Shown here: positions 1 to 5,263 of the stretch, piece after piece | How the letters are laid out: each line of letters begins with the position of its first letter | Position numbering within the stretch: the first letter of the stretch is position 1 | Assembly: GCA_013331225.1 (NCBI GenBank) | Contig: DUGV01000214.1 | Coordinates: 1 to 6,530, forward strand | Source: Methanolinea sp. | Lineage (GTDB): Archaea; Halobacteriota; Methanomicrobia; Methanomicrobiales; Methanospirillaceae | DNA: 6,530 nucleotides | Direction of reading: 5' to 3' | Made by a program: the position numbers and the translations under genes | The notes under the pieces: model-generated | The model's database searches: none | Told to the model about the DNA's origin: nothing | What the model saw: only the letters and a program-made list of their open reading frames with translations

Positions 1-163
1 TCAATTCTCCATTTAAAATTACAGGTTCTAACGATTCATCGATCTTCAGTTCAGGCTGGGCCCATTGGGGAGAAAGCGCACTCACCCCCGGCACTATAAC
101 ACTACCCATCAGTACTACTACGATGAGAAGTATACCTCCACTGAATGTACCTTTTTCTTTCAT
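1..163 (-). CDS. Secreted or surface protein, N-terminal part only (runs off left edge)
   Basis: Reading the minus strand from the ATG at 163, 54 codons are open to the edge of the window with no stop. The N-terminus begins MKEKGTFSGG, followed by a hydrophobic stretch (about residues 11-24, ILLIVVVLMGSVIV) and a PGVSA motif that fits a signal peptidase site near residue 29. The mature part starts LSPQWAQPELKIDES. I do not recognise the family and only about 25 mature residues are visible. The gene lies behind a strong promoter and a long structured leader that are duplicated upstream of the secreted-protein gene at 847-1746, which supports it as a real expressed gene. No strong ribosome binding site stands directly before the start (GGAAAG is the nearest). 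Function unknown; export is inferred from the signal sequence. Confidence 0.68.
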   Translation of the reverse strand, partial: MKEKGTFSGGILLIVVVLMGSVIVPGVSALSPQWAQPELKIDESLEPVILNGEL

Positions 164-174
164 CGTTCTTTCCG

Positions 175-195
175 CTATTTCTCTTCTGATTTCAT
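175..195 (-). other. Possible upstream micro-ORF (MKSEEK) in the leader of the 1-163 gene
   Basis: On the minus strand ATG AAA TCA GAA GAG AAA TAG sits 11 nt before the start codon of the secreted protein, in a different frame. A GGAAGGAGC stretch lies about 6 nt before its ATG and is the best ribosome binding site in this leader, better than the one for the main gene. It also directly follows the third leader stem. It could couple or attenuate translation of the downstream gene, but a six-codon ORF can arise by chance and there is no counterpart in the second leader copy. Confidence 0.25.
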
Positions 196-208
196 GATTT
201 TGCTCCTT

Positions 209-313
209 CCGGGCTTTGTGCGATGCGTCGATTTCGAGCCCGGATTTATGACAGCAGGGAAAGCATCCTGCCTTCCGGAACGCTGTCGGGTGATGAGGGA
301 CTTGCCCTCACCC
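209..313 (-). promoter_or_regulatory. Structured 5' leader, copy A
   Basis: This is the transcribed leader of the 1-163 gene, read on the minus strand from a start predicted near 313. Three stems can be drawn. P1 is GGGTGA (313-308) with TCACCC (293-288). P2 is GACAGC (287-282) with GCTGTC (255-250), enclosing an alternative inner stem GCAGG (275-271 region) with CCTGC (258-254). P3 is CCGGGCT (243-237) with AGCCCGG (215-209). The segment 236-313 aligns along its length with copy B at 1858-1934; the arms are the best-kept parts and the loops differ. It does not match the riboswitch consensus sequences I know. It may be an RNA regulatory element or simply a duplicated leader. Confidence 0.5.
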
Positions 314-335
314 TACATGGGTAATCGGATCCGGG

Positions 336-372
336 TGTATAAACGATCTCTGTGCCGGATCCAGAACTGTTC
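336..372 (-). promoter_or_regulatory. Promoter A: TATA box plus shared upstream motif
   Basis: On the minus strand the order is GAACAGTTC (372-364, a near palindrome), the shared motif TTCTGGATCCGGCACAG (366-350), then AGATCG and a TATA-like TTTATAC (about 343-337). A start about 26 nt after the TATA box falls at roughly 314, just before the first leader stem. The same layout with identical spacing is seen in front of 847-1746, and related copies precede 2091-2876 and 3086-4006. A regulator binding site overlapping the BRE region is inferred. Confidence 0.62.
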
Positions 373-561
373 CCGTGAGGATTCCGAATACAGGACGTGA
401 TGTTCCGAGGTCTAGAAGGTAGATACTACACTCATTATGAGGTTTTTAACCGCGTAAGTCCTAAGGGCATAAAATGATCTTGAATTTTTATCTGTCTTCT
501 GAAATCGACTTTAAGGTATCCAATCTTCTCTCAATTCGCATTATTGACTCCTGGAGAGGTA
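373..561. other. Intergenic region, nothing convincing
   Basis: This AT-rich stretch lies between promoter A and the end of the small membrane-protein gene. Short open frames run through it in several frames but none has a ribosome binding site, a family signature or a plausible composition. No clear hairpin-plus-T-run terminator was found for the 562-798 gene. Confidence 0.4.
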
Positions 562-798
562 TCAACAACACAGAAGTATCAGGTTATGCGCCGTGCATTT
601 TTTCATCGCGTCGATATACCTGTCTTGGCGTGCATCCAGCCATTTCTTCAATGATCGTATAGAACCATCCACAAATAGCATCATCGTAATAACTGCCCAT
701 ACTGTCCAGTTATTTGAAATCATGCTGTATATTGTCACTAATGCGAATGCAACGAGTTCCAGAATTTTTCTTGTATTGTTATTGTTTTCCATCATCAT
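562..798 (-). CDS. Small membrane protein, two TM segments
   Basis: This encodes about 78 residues starting MMMENNNNTRK. Three consecutive ATG codons (798, 795, 792) and a TTG just before them leave the exact start open. Two hydrophobic segments are visible, LELVAFALVTIYSMI (about residues 13-27) and WTVWAVITMMLFV (about 31-43). A basic, soluble tail follows (RSLKKWLDARQDRYIDAMKK), ending in LILLCC. The pattern fits a small inner-membrane hairpin protein with its charged tail in the cytoplasm. It lies 48 bp downstream of the 847-1746 gene on the same strand, but a T-run lies between them, so co-transcription is uncertain. The opposite strand is also open and hydrophobic here, which weakens the call. 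No family recognised. Confidence 0.45.
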   Translation of the reverse strand: MMMENNNNTRKILELVAFALVTIYSMISNNWTVWAVITMMLFVDGSIRSLKKWLDARQDRYIDAMKKCTAHNLILLCC

Positions 799-830
799 CA
801 ACCAACGCTTTCTTTAAAGACTAAACCATG

Positions 831-837
831 AAAAAAA
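831..837 (-). terminator. T-run after the 847-1746 gene
   Basis: Seven consecutive T residues on the minus strand lie 10 bp after the TAA stop of the secreted-protein gene. Archaeal RNA polymerase terminates at such U-tracts without needing a hairpin, and none is seen here. Confidence 0.5.
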
Positions 838-846
838 TGTTGGATA

Positions 847-1746
847 TTAACCTGTACAACCATCGCCGCTTCCAGACATCCAGGTACTTGTGGTTCCGCC
901 ATCATTCGTTGTCAGCCAGTTATTGCAACTAACCCAATTATCTATTTGTGCTCGTGCAAACAATGAACCGGTTTTTAAATGGGCGTTTACTTGACCTACG
1001 GTGGTTCCAACACCTGATGTATAATGACTATATTCACAGGTGCTGTATGGAAATGTTGTATAATATGATGATAAATCGGTAATACCCGTAATACTACTAC
1101 CATATTCTACATAGAATGTTCCTTTTGCGGTCAGACTTGCGCGTATTTCTCCAAAATAGTTTCTGTATTCATCCGTACGAGTTACGGTGACTATGTATAA
1201 CGTAAGTATCATCGAAGGGGATTCTGGCGATACGATTGAGGTTGAATATAATTGAACATGTGTATTGACGGACACATTTTCCATCATTTCATTAAGAGAA
1301 ATCATCGTTGGTTTTTTGGATATTTCTTTCTCTCCTAATAGTATTGGAATACGAGTGGAGGATTTCACAGTGTGTCCATCGGACAATACCTCAAGAATAC
1401 TCTCTCCCTGGCTAATAAGGAGGATCTGGTAATTTCCGAAGTCATACATTCCGATGACCGAATCAGACCTGTCAGAAAGGTTTATTGCGTCCAATAACTT
1501 GTCTGCGATTTCTTTCGATTCGGTATATGTCTTAAGATGGACAGTATTTTCAAGATTCACAGGTCGTGAGAGACCTAACTCGTCAAGAAGATTCGTTCCT
1601 TTGTCTGATTGAACTATTCTGAATTCCTCTTGAAACCGCATATCTTCACGATGACAGGCACATTCAGCGCTCACGCACGGTACCATCGCCATCCCCGCCA
1701 GCAGCAGTGCCAGCAGGACGGCGCAAAATTTCATTGTTGCTTTCAT
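847..1746 (-). CDS. Secreted protein of unknown family
   Basis: The likely start is the ATG at 1746, giving 299 residues; an open frame extends upstream to 1830 but crosses the structured leader. The N-terminus is MKATMKFCAV, then a hydrophobic core (LLALLLAGMAMV) and PCVSA, with probable cleavage before ECACHRED near residue 27. The mature protein has an acidic/polar N-terminal half and a C-terminal region rich in Ser, Thr, Tyr, Gly and Trp (SSYYTTFPYSTCEYSHYTSG, WVSCNNWLTTNDGG). It ends in SGSGDGCTG, and three cysteines in this part could form disulfides. No TM anchor or sorting signal is visible at the C-terminus. Base composition is clearly more AT-rich than in the regulator and the right-hand operon, which hints at separate ancestry. 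It is transcribed divergently from the regulator and shares its promoter motif. I recognise no family, so no function is proposed beyond export. Confidence 0.72.
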   Translation of the reverse strand: MKATMKFCAVLLALLLAGMAMVPCVSAECACHREDMRFQEEFRIVQSDKGTNLLDELGLSRPVNLENTVHLKTYTESKEIADKLLDAINLSDRSDSVIGMYDFGNYQILLISQGESILEVLSDGHTVKSSTRIPILLGEKEISKKPTMISLNEMMENVSVNTHVQLYSTSIVSPESPSMILTLYIVTVTRTDEYRNYFGEIRASLTAKGTFYVEYGSSITGITDLSSYYTTFPYSTCEYSHYTSGVGTTVGQVNAHLKTGSLFARAQIDNWVSCNNWLTTNDGGTTSTWMSGSGDGCTG

Positions 1747-1772
1747 CTTTTCACTCTCATTTTTTCTATGCA

Positions 1773-1934
1773 CTCCGCTCGGCAATCCGGATCGAATCCC
1801 CTTATTACCGGAGAAGAGTCCAAGAACCATCAGCGGAAACTGGAAGGATTCAGAGCGGAGCCCGACTTATGACAGCGCAGGTAGCTTCTGCGTTCCTTGT
1901 GGCTGTCGTGGGGTGATGATCTTGTCCTCACCCC
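1773..1934 (-). promoter_or_regulatory. Structured 5' leader, copy B
   Basis: This is the leader of the 847-1746 gene, from a start predicted near 1932-1936 to 26 nt before the start codon. P1 is GGGGTGA (1934-1928) with TCACCCC (1916-1910). P2 is GACAGC (1907-1902) with GCTGTC (1876-1871), enclosing GCAG (1891-1888) with CTGC (1880-1877). P3 is long-range: CTCCGCTC (1860-1853) with GAGCGGAG (1780-1773), extended by AATCC with GGATT. P1 gains a pair relative to copy A, the loops differ, and P3 is formed by different sequence, so the pairing rather than the sequence appears to be kept. Family unknown. Confidence 0.5.
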
Positions 1935-1954
1935 CAAAGGCAATTGGAACCAGA

Positions 1955-1991
1955 TGAATAAACGATCCCTGTGCCAGATCCAGAACTGTTC
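1955..1991 (-). promoter_or_regulatory. Promoter B: TATA box plus shared upstream motif
   Basis: On the minus strand GAACAGTTC (1991-1983) overlaps TTCTGGATCTGGCACAG (1985-1969), followed by GGATCG and TTTATTC as the TATA-like box (about 1962-1956). The motif differs from promoter A at one base in 17 and has the same spacing to the TATA box. It drives the 847-1746 gene and faces the regulator promoter, with 15 bp between the two motif copies. Confidence 0.6.
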
Positions 1992-2000
1992 TCGCGACGA

Positions 2001-2030
2001 TTCGCGATCCGACACAGAAAGGTTATAAAT
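2001..2030 (+). promoter_or_regulatory. Promoter of the winged-helix regulator
   Basis: The shared motif appears as TTCGCGATCCGACACAG (2001-2017), followed by AAAGG and TTATAAAT (2023-2030), a good archaeal TATA box. The predicted start is about 2052, giving a leader of roughly 40 nt with a strong ribosome binding site (AAGGAG, 2079-2084). Presence of the motif here suggests autoregulation, which is an inference. Confidence 0.6.
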
Positions 2031-2090
2031 GTCTCTGACGAGATCTGAACAATGCCGGTTGGGGTATCTTCAGAAGGGAAGGAGTGTATC

Positions 2091-2876
2091 ATGGAGAACC
2101 GTCAATCACATCGATTTCATACCGCCCTTTCCATGATGCTATGGATTCTGTTTTTCGGATTTTGCGTCCTGGAACTGGTCTACATCCCCCTCTTCGGCGT
2201 CGATGGCACGGGGGTGCCTGTCCCCCGGTGGCAGATGAGGCCGTCCGATCTCATCTGCCATATGGTCCATTCCGTATCCCCCACTCTTGTGGAGCCGATA
2301 CAGATCCTCCTTTTCTGGGGAATCGGATTCGGGACTTATTTTGGATTCCGCACCATCTCGAAAAAAACTGTACTTGACAATACTGCAAGGCTGCAGGTCT
2401 TCAACACAATCCGGGAATTCCCTGGCATTCACTTTTCGGCGCTTCGTGACCGGACCGGTTTGAACCGGGGGACACTCCGCTACCACATCTCCATCCTGTC
2501 ACTCGCCGGAAAGGTCGATTGCTTCCAGGATGGAATATTCTCACGGTATGTCACCAGCGAGAGGAGTATGTCAGCATACGACCGTATCGTGGCATCCAGG
2601 TTCCAGAACGGACCCGACCGGAAGATCCTAACCTACCTTCTCGATCACCCGGACTCGTCCCAGCGTGACATTGCCAGGGCTCTCGGTGTCGTACCATCGG
2701 TGGTGAACAGCCGGATACGGCAACTGTACGATGAAGGGATTGTTGCGATGGAGCGTCTTGGCAGAACCACACGGATCGCTCTGACCGATGACTCTGTCGA
2801 GGTGATCAGGAGGATCAAAGGTGCAGGACCATGTCGAGATCCCACTTGGGCACCAGCCCCTGAAATCCCTGGATGA
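2091..2876 (+). CDS. Membrane-anchored transcription regulator with two winged-helix domains
   Basis: The start chosen is the ATG at 2091, six bases after AAGGAG; 261 residues. An ATG at 2052 in frame would add 13 residues and would be almost leaderless. Two TM segments are visible, residues 12-34 (LSMMLWILFFGFCVLELVYI) and about 68-86 (VEPIQILLFWGIGFGTYFGF), with a short loop between that probably faces outside. A first winged helix follows (about 98-155, with ALRDRTGLNRGTLRYHISIL as the DNA-reading part) and a second (about 175-236, RDIARALGVVPSVVNSRIRQ). This layout is a known type in Methanomicrobia, thought to act as one-component membrane regulators; ligand and targets are unknown. It sits between secreted-protein genes that share its own promoter motif, so control of these genes is the natural guess. 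T5 at 2953-2957 may end the transcript. Confidence 0.85.
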   Translation: MENRQSHRFHTALSMMLWILFFGFCVLELVYIPLFGVDGTGVPVPRWQMRPSDLICHMVHSVSPTLVEPIQILLFWGIGFGTYFGFRTISKKTVLDNTARLQVFNTIREFPGIHFSALRDRTGLNRGTLRYHISILSLAGKVDCFQDGIFSRYVTSERSMSAYDRIVASRFQNGPDRKILTYLLDHPDSSQRDIARALGVVPSVVNSRIRQLYDEGIVAMERLGRTTRIALTDDSVEVIRRIKGAGPCRDPTWAPAPEIPG

Positions 2877-3008
2877 AATGTCTATTCCTGCCTCTCTCCC
2901 TTGCCCCTCCCGAAAGATTCAATTGACAAGTCAAGGAATTGGAACGAACTTCTTTTTGATGAGAAAAATATCAGTTCAATGCCAGAAAATCCCAAGACCT
3001 GGAGTCTG

Positions 3009-3038
3009 TTCGGATTCCTACACAGAGATCGTTTAAAC
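3009..3038 (+). promoter_or_regulatory. Promoter C: shared motif and TATA-like box
   Basis: TTCGGATTCCTACACAG (3009-3025) is the most diverged of the four motif copies, but the downstream AGATCGTTTAAACA matches promoter A in 13 of 14 bases. The TATA-like box is GTTTAAAC (3031-3038). A start about 26 nt on is near 3061, so the leader would be only about 25 nt. Unlike copies A and B no long leader follows. Confidence 0.55.
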
Positions 3039-3060
3039 AATCTGGATTATTTTCTTACCA

Positions 3061-3074
3061 GAGCGTTTTCGCTC
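3061..3074 (+). promoter_or_regulatory. Short hairpin at the predicted 5' end of the 3086 transcript
   Basis: GAGCG TTTT CGCTC is a perfect 5-bp stem with a four-base loop. It is followed directly by GGGGATG, the probable ribosome binding site, and the start codon at 3086. A 5'-terminal stem could protect the transcript or tune translation; this is only inferred. Confidence 0.35.
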
Positions 3075-3085
3075 GGGGATGAAAC

Positions 3086-4006
3086 ATGTATCCAGACCAA
3101 AAGAAAGCAATTCCTGTAATGCCCCTGGTACTTGCAGCATTGGTATGCATTGTCAGCCCTTGCACTGCTGCGATTTATATCCAGGCAAGCCATGATTGTG
3201 TACTTGCAAAGGGAGATCCGCTTTTCATCACCGGGGATGGGTATCACAACGGATCTGCCGTCATCTGGGGGATAGGCCATTCCTTCTTCATACATGAGAT
3301 TGTCGATGCTGATTCCGATGGGACCCTAACATGGACTTGGGATGAAAAGGTTACTGAAAAGTTTCATAGTGGCCCCTTCACAATCATCGTCCAAGATCCC
3401 GGGCAAGATCGGATCTACTCAATCGTCGCGAACGATTCTGCGGGGAAATCTCTTCTCACTATTGCGGACAATGTATCAGTCCTCACCGTTGATGCCCCCA
3501 CCATGGATATACCCGCTGCCCTGGATCTGGCGGACTTCCTGAAGAACCAGATTGCCGGAAGCGGTATGGACGATTCGTTCCTTCTCCAAACGGTCTATGT
3601 GGAAGAGCCCACCCTGCATCTTTCGACAGTGGAGTTGGGTAGTCCTCTAAAAGTCCCCGCCGGGGGATATGTGCTGGTACAGGGTACCATGAACATGGCA
3701 CTGGAAAACCGGATCGCGGTGAGGATATATGACACATCGGTGATCGAGAAGACCAGCCACCGCATCCCAATACGAGCTATCGATTCCGCCCTTACCGGGA
3801 GCGGGGTCTGGGGGAATACATGGGAATATTCCCTCGATACCGCTGGCCTAGGACCGGGGGAGTACCTGGTCGAGATAGGATGGGATCGATCGGTAAAATC
3901 AGGACAGAATGTCTTCATTCTCATGGTCACCGGAAATGAGAGTATGATGGATAAAATGCTGAAGGAGTTATTGTGGAGAACTACGAAATTTTTCGGATGT
4001 GTGTGA
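3086..4006 (+). CDS. Secreted Ig-like domain protein of methanogen surface-protein type
   Basis: 306 residues starting MYPDQKKAIP, with GGGGATG a few bases before the ATG; an in-frame ATG at residue 12 is a weaker alternative. The signal peptide has a hydrophobic core at about 12-24 and a likely cleavage after CTAA near residue 29. Two beta-rich domains follow. The first (about 31-136) contains AKGDPLFITGDG and GTLTWTWDEKVTEKFHSGPF; the second (about 175-283) contains VPAGGYVLVQGTMN and LDTAGLGPGEYLVEIGWD. The phrasing resembles the DUF3821/Ig-like secreted proteins that are abundant in Methanomicrobiales, probably cell-surface or S-layer associated; exact family assignment is uncertain. No C-terminal TM anchor or PGF-type signal is seen, and the last 20 residues (MMDKMLKELLWRTTKFFGCV) do not look like a normal end. 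The stop coincides with a sharp change to GC-rich DNA, so the tail may be truncated. Confidence 0.75.
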   Translation: MYPDQKKAIPVMPLVLAALVCIVSPCTAAIYIQASHDCVLAKGDPLFITGDGYHNGSAVIWGIGHSFFIHEIVDADSDGTLTWTWDEKVTEKFHSGPFTIIVQDPGQDRIYSIVANDSAGKSLLTIADNVSVLTVDAPTMDIPAALDLADFLKNQIAGSGMDDSFLLQTVYVEEPTLHLSTVELGSPLKVPAGGYVLVQGTMNMALENRIAVRIYDTSVIEKTSHRIPIRAIDSALTGSGVWGNTWEYSLDTAGLGPGEYLVEIGWDRSVKSGQNVFILMVTGNESMMDKMLKELLWRTTKFFGCV

Positions 4007-4384
4007 CCGCTCGGGCCGTTGCGGCCAGTTCGGCTCCGCGGATGCGTCGCCAGGTCATGCAACACCCTCCCTCCCCGGTCGGGAGGCGCCGGTGCTCGTT
4101 CCTCCGCTCGTCGCCATATCAAACGGATGACCCAGGCCGACCGGTTGACCTCCTGGACGGGAAAGCGAAGCGAGAGCGGAGCGACCGGCCGGGAGAGTCA
4201 AGCCTGTCGTGCCGTCAACATATCCAGTCCACTCCTGCCAACGAAGCGGAGGCCGCCACCGAACGAGAGTGAGGGCGTCGCCGGAGCGAAGCGTTCGAGG
4301 ATCCCCCATCAACTCGCCGCAGGCCGAGCCCTCGAAGCGAGCGTATGCGAGCAGTGGGCGAGGCCGGAGGCCGCTCCGGGAAAA
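4007..4384. other. GC-rich non-coding region full of short inverted repeats
   Basis: About 380 bp without a convincing gene. Long open frames exist on both strands, but their translations are rich in Arg, Gly, Ser and Pro and look like GC-rich shadows. Repeated short words of the GAAGCGAGCG / GAGCGAAGCG type occur near 4156, 4283 and 4333. A local hairpin CCTCCC/GGGAGG lies at about 4069-4087. This resembles the dispersed intergenic repeats of GC-rich methanogen genomes and may be the border of an integrated element. Confidence 0.5.
4318..4356 (-). repeat. Left arm of 39-bp imperfect inverted repeat
   Basis: Read on the minus strand this begins CACTGCTCGCATACGCTCGC and matches 6492-6530 on the plus strand at 33 of 39 positions by eye, without gaps. 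Similarity weakens but continues outward from the CACTG end. Simple GCTCGC periodicity contributes to the match. Confidence 0.5.
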
Positions 4385-4435
4385 TCAGGAACAAATATGG
4401 GAAAAGGGATATTGACCCCGGCGACCTATCACTAT

Positions 4436-4502
4436 GTGACCGGGCCGGCCGGCATTTATCAACATTTGGTTCATGGTGGTTTATGCCGGGTACCCCGGTC
4501 AC
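4436..4502. repeat. Large imperfect inverted repeat at the operon's 3' end
   Basis: The 20-bp arms, GTGACCGGGCCGGCCGGCAT (4436-4455) and ATGCCGGGTACCCCGGTCAC (4483-4502), are complementary at 16 of 20 positions; the four mismatches are together in the middle. The 27-bp spacer holds a copy of the 16-bp direct repeat. The right arm overlaps the stop codon of the 4499-4705 gene, so in the operon's transcript it would form a strong 3' stem, either a terminator/processing element or a recombination site. Confidence 0.55.
4466..4481 (-). repeat. 16-bp direct repeat, downstream copy
   Basis: On the minus strand AACCACCATGAACCAA is identical to the sequence at 6380-6395 that spans the start codon of the operon's first gene. 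An ATG in it opens a 29-codon frame (4474-4385) without a ribosome binding site. Confidence 0.6.
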
Positions 4503-4705
4503 GTTGTCTTGTTCTCCTCGATGTATTGCCGGATCTGTTCGTCGGTAATCCGATATTCCTGGCCGACCTTGACCGCCTGCAGGCGCTTGGACTTGATCAT
4601 CTCGCGTATCGTTTTCACATGCACCTTCAGGAGATCTGCGACTTCTTCGGTAGTGTAAAAGGTAGGGGCGGGGATGGCTGGTCCTCCTGGTATCACAGTG
4701 TCCAT
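4499..4705 (-). CDS. Excisionase-family helix-turn-helix DNA-binding protein
   Basis: 68 residues. After a short Pro/Gly-rich start (MDTVIPGGPAIPAP), residues 16-64 form the compact MerR-like winged helix seen in excisionase/HTH_17 proteins: FYTTEEVADLLKVHVKTIRE, then KSKRLQAVKVGQEYRITDEQ and IRQYIEEN. The motif 'TTEEVADLL-x-V-x-x-x-TIR' with the wing 'VG-x-x-YRI' is diagnostic. Proteins of this type bind DNA as excision directionality factors or small transcription regulators in proviruses and plasmids. It is the last gene of the operon, 4 bp after the DUF6573 gene, whose 3' end supplies a GGGGAGG ribosome binding site. No integrase lies in this window, so whether it directs excision or only transcription cannot be told. 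Confidence 0.85.
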   Translation of the reverse strand: MDTVIPGGPAIPAPTFYTTEEVADLLKVHVKTIREMIKSKRLQAVKVGQEYRITDEQIRQYIEENKTT

Positions 4706-4709
4706 CTGA

Positions 4710-5138
4710 TCAGTCCTCCCCAGGGAGCATAATGGTGATCACTGGTTCCCCCTCATCACCCGGCCCGCAGGTAGCCCGCATGGTTGCCATCTGGTGCTCA
4801 TTGATTACCACCCCACCTGATTCAGTCCTCGTTGTAAGGAAATCACATTTGAAATGAATTGTCGATCGGTGCAGCCCCCTGGCCACCCTGGCTGTGCAGG
4901 TGAACATCCAGAGCAGATCCCACAACCGGCCCTCAACACTCTGGCACGGCATCTCCTCGATATTATCGGGAGCGACCAGAGACCAGACCCCGGCGGTCAC
5001 CGCGACAGGCACAACGATACCAGCCTCTTTGCAGATTTTCGCGGGCAGTTCGACGAGGACCCCGTCGCGGATTGCATCGGCCCGCGTGTAGGCGTGGATC
5101 ACATCGCCAAAAAATTCGGTGAGGGTGTCGCCGTTCAT
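4710..5138 (-). CDS. DUF6573 family protein
   Basis: 142 residues beginning MNGDTLTEFFGDVIHAYTRA. The N-terminal signature VIHAYTRADAIRDGVLVELP, the following AKICKEAGIVVPVAVTAGVW (about residues 33-52) and EGRLWDLLWMF (about 69-79) are the conserved blocks of the DUF6573 family, known from phages, plasmids and proviruses of bacteria and archaea. Its biochemical role is unknown to me. The C-terminal part carries FKCDFLTTRTES and ends GEPVITIMLPGED. Length is normal for the family and no block is missing. The start overlaps the stop of the 41-aa gene by one base (TGATG), so the two are translationally coupled. Its presence is the best single sign that this operon belongs to a mobile element. 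Confidence 0.85.
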   Translation of the reverse strand: MNGDTLTEFFGDVIHAYTRADAIRDGVLVELPAKICKEAGIVVPVAVTAGVWSLVAPDNIEEMPCQSVEGRLWDLLWMFTCTARVARGLHRSTIHFKCDFLTTRTESGGVVINEHQMATMRATCGPGDEGEPVITIMLPGED

Positions 5139-5263
5139 CAGTCATCCCCCAGCAGCCGGGTGAGCTCATTGAAAAGCTCTGCCCCGTCGTCTTCCAAGTT
5201 GTCGAGAGTGTAGGCGATTCCGATAGGCTCGCCTTTCTCATCGGTGAGGACCTCACGCTTCAT
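5138..5263 (-). CDS. 41-residue acidic protein, unknown function
   Basis: The start is the ATG at 5263, which overlaps the stop of the zinc-ribbon gene as ATGA and follows GGGGGTG by about 5 nt; longer readings to 5380 ignore this and overlap the neighbour fully. The protein begins MKREVLTDEKGEPIGIAYTL and continues with an acidic helix, DDGAELFNELTRLLGDD. The first half could form a small beta-hairpin (the 'EKGEPIGIAY' pattern). No family recognised. The coupled start and stop, and the ribosome binding site, are the main reasons to believe it. Confidence 0.68.
   Translation of the reverse strand: MKREVLTDEKGEPIGIAYTLDNLEDDGAELFNELTRLLGDD

Noticed and set aside
236..313. A known riboswitch class (fluoride, cyclic-di-GMP, TPP) in the leader
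   Set aside because: The conserved core sequences of these classes as I know them are not present; the element is reported as unassigned.
593..817. Hydrophobic plus-strand frame opposite the small membrane protein
   Set aside because: No ribosome binding site, and it runs against the direction of the neighbouring genes; the minus-strand reading has a better TM-plus-basic-tail pattern. Not fully excluded.
2139..2486. Minus-strand frame opposite the winged-helix regulator
   Set aside because: Shadow of a clearly recognised gene with TM segments and two winged-helix domains.
3595..4122. 175-codon minus-strand frame opposite the Ig-like protein
   Set aside because: Antisense to a gene with signal peptide, promoter and domain pattern; the translation lacks any recognisable domain.
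4055..4312. Minus-strand 85-codon frame in the GC-rich region
   Set aside because: Low-complexity translation over short inverted repeats, no ribosome binding site, several equally open frames on both strands.
4283..4360. CRISPR-like repeats in the GC-rich stretch
   Set aside because: The repeated words are short, irregularly spaced and imperfect, with no constant repeat and spacer lengths.
4385..4474. 29-codon minus-strand frame beginning M-N-Q after the operon
   Set aside because: The similarity to the first gene ends with the 16-bp repeat, and no ribosome binding site precedes it; kept only as part of the repeat finding.
4007..4500. A tRNA gene as integration target of the right-hand element
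   Set aside because: No T-loop GTTCRANNC in a cloverleaf context or acceptor pairing could be found on either strand.
4019..4732. A 237-codon plus-strand open frame through the GC-rich region
   Set aside because: Its translation is Arg/Gly/Ser/Pro-rich in the repeat part and then runs antisense to the clear excisionase-type gene; no ribosome binding site or domain.
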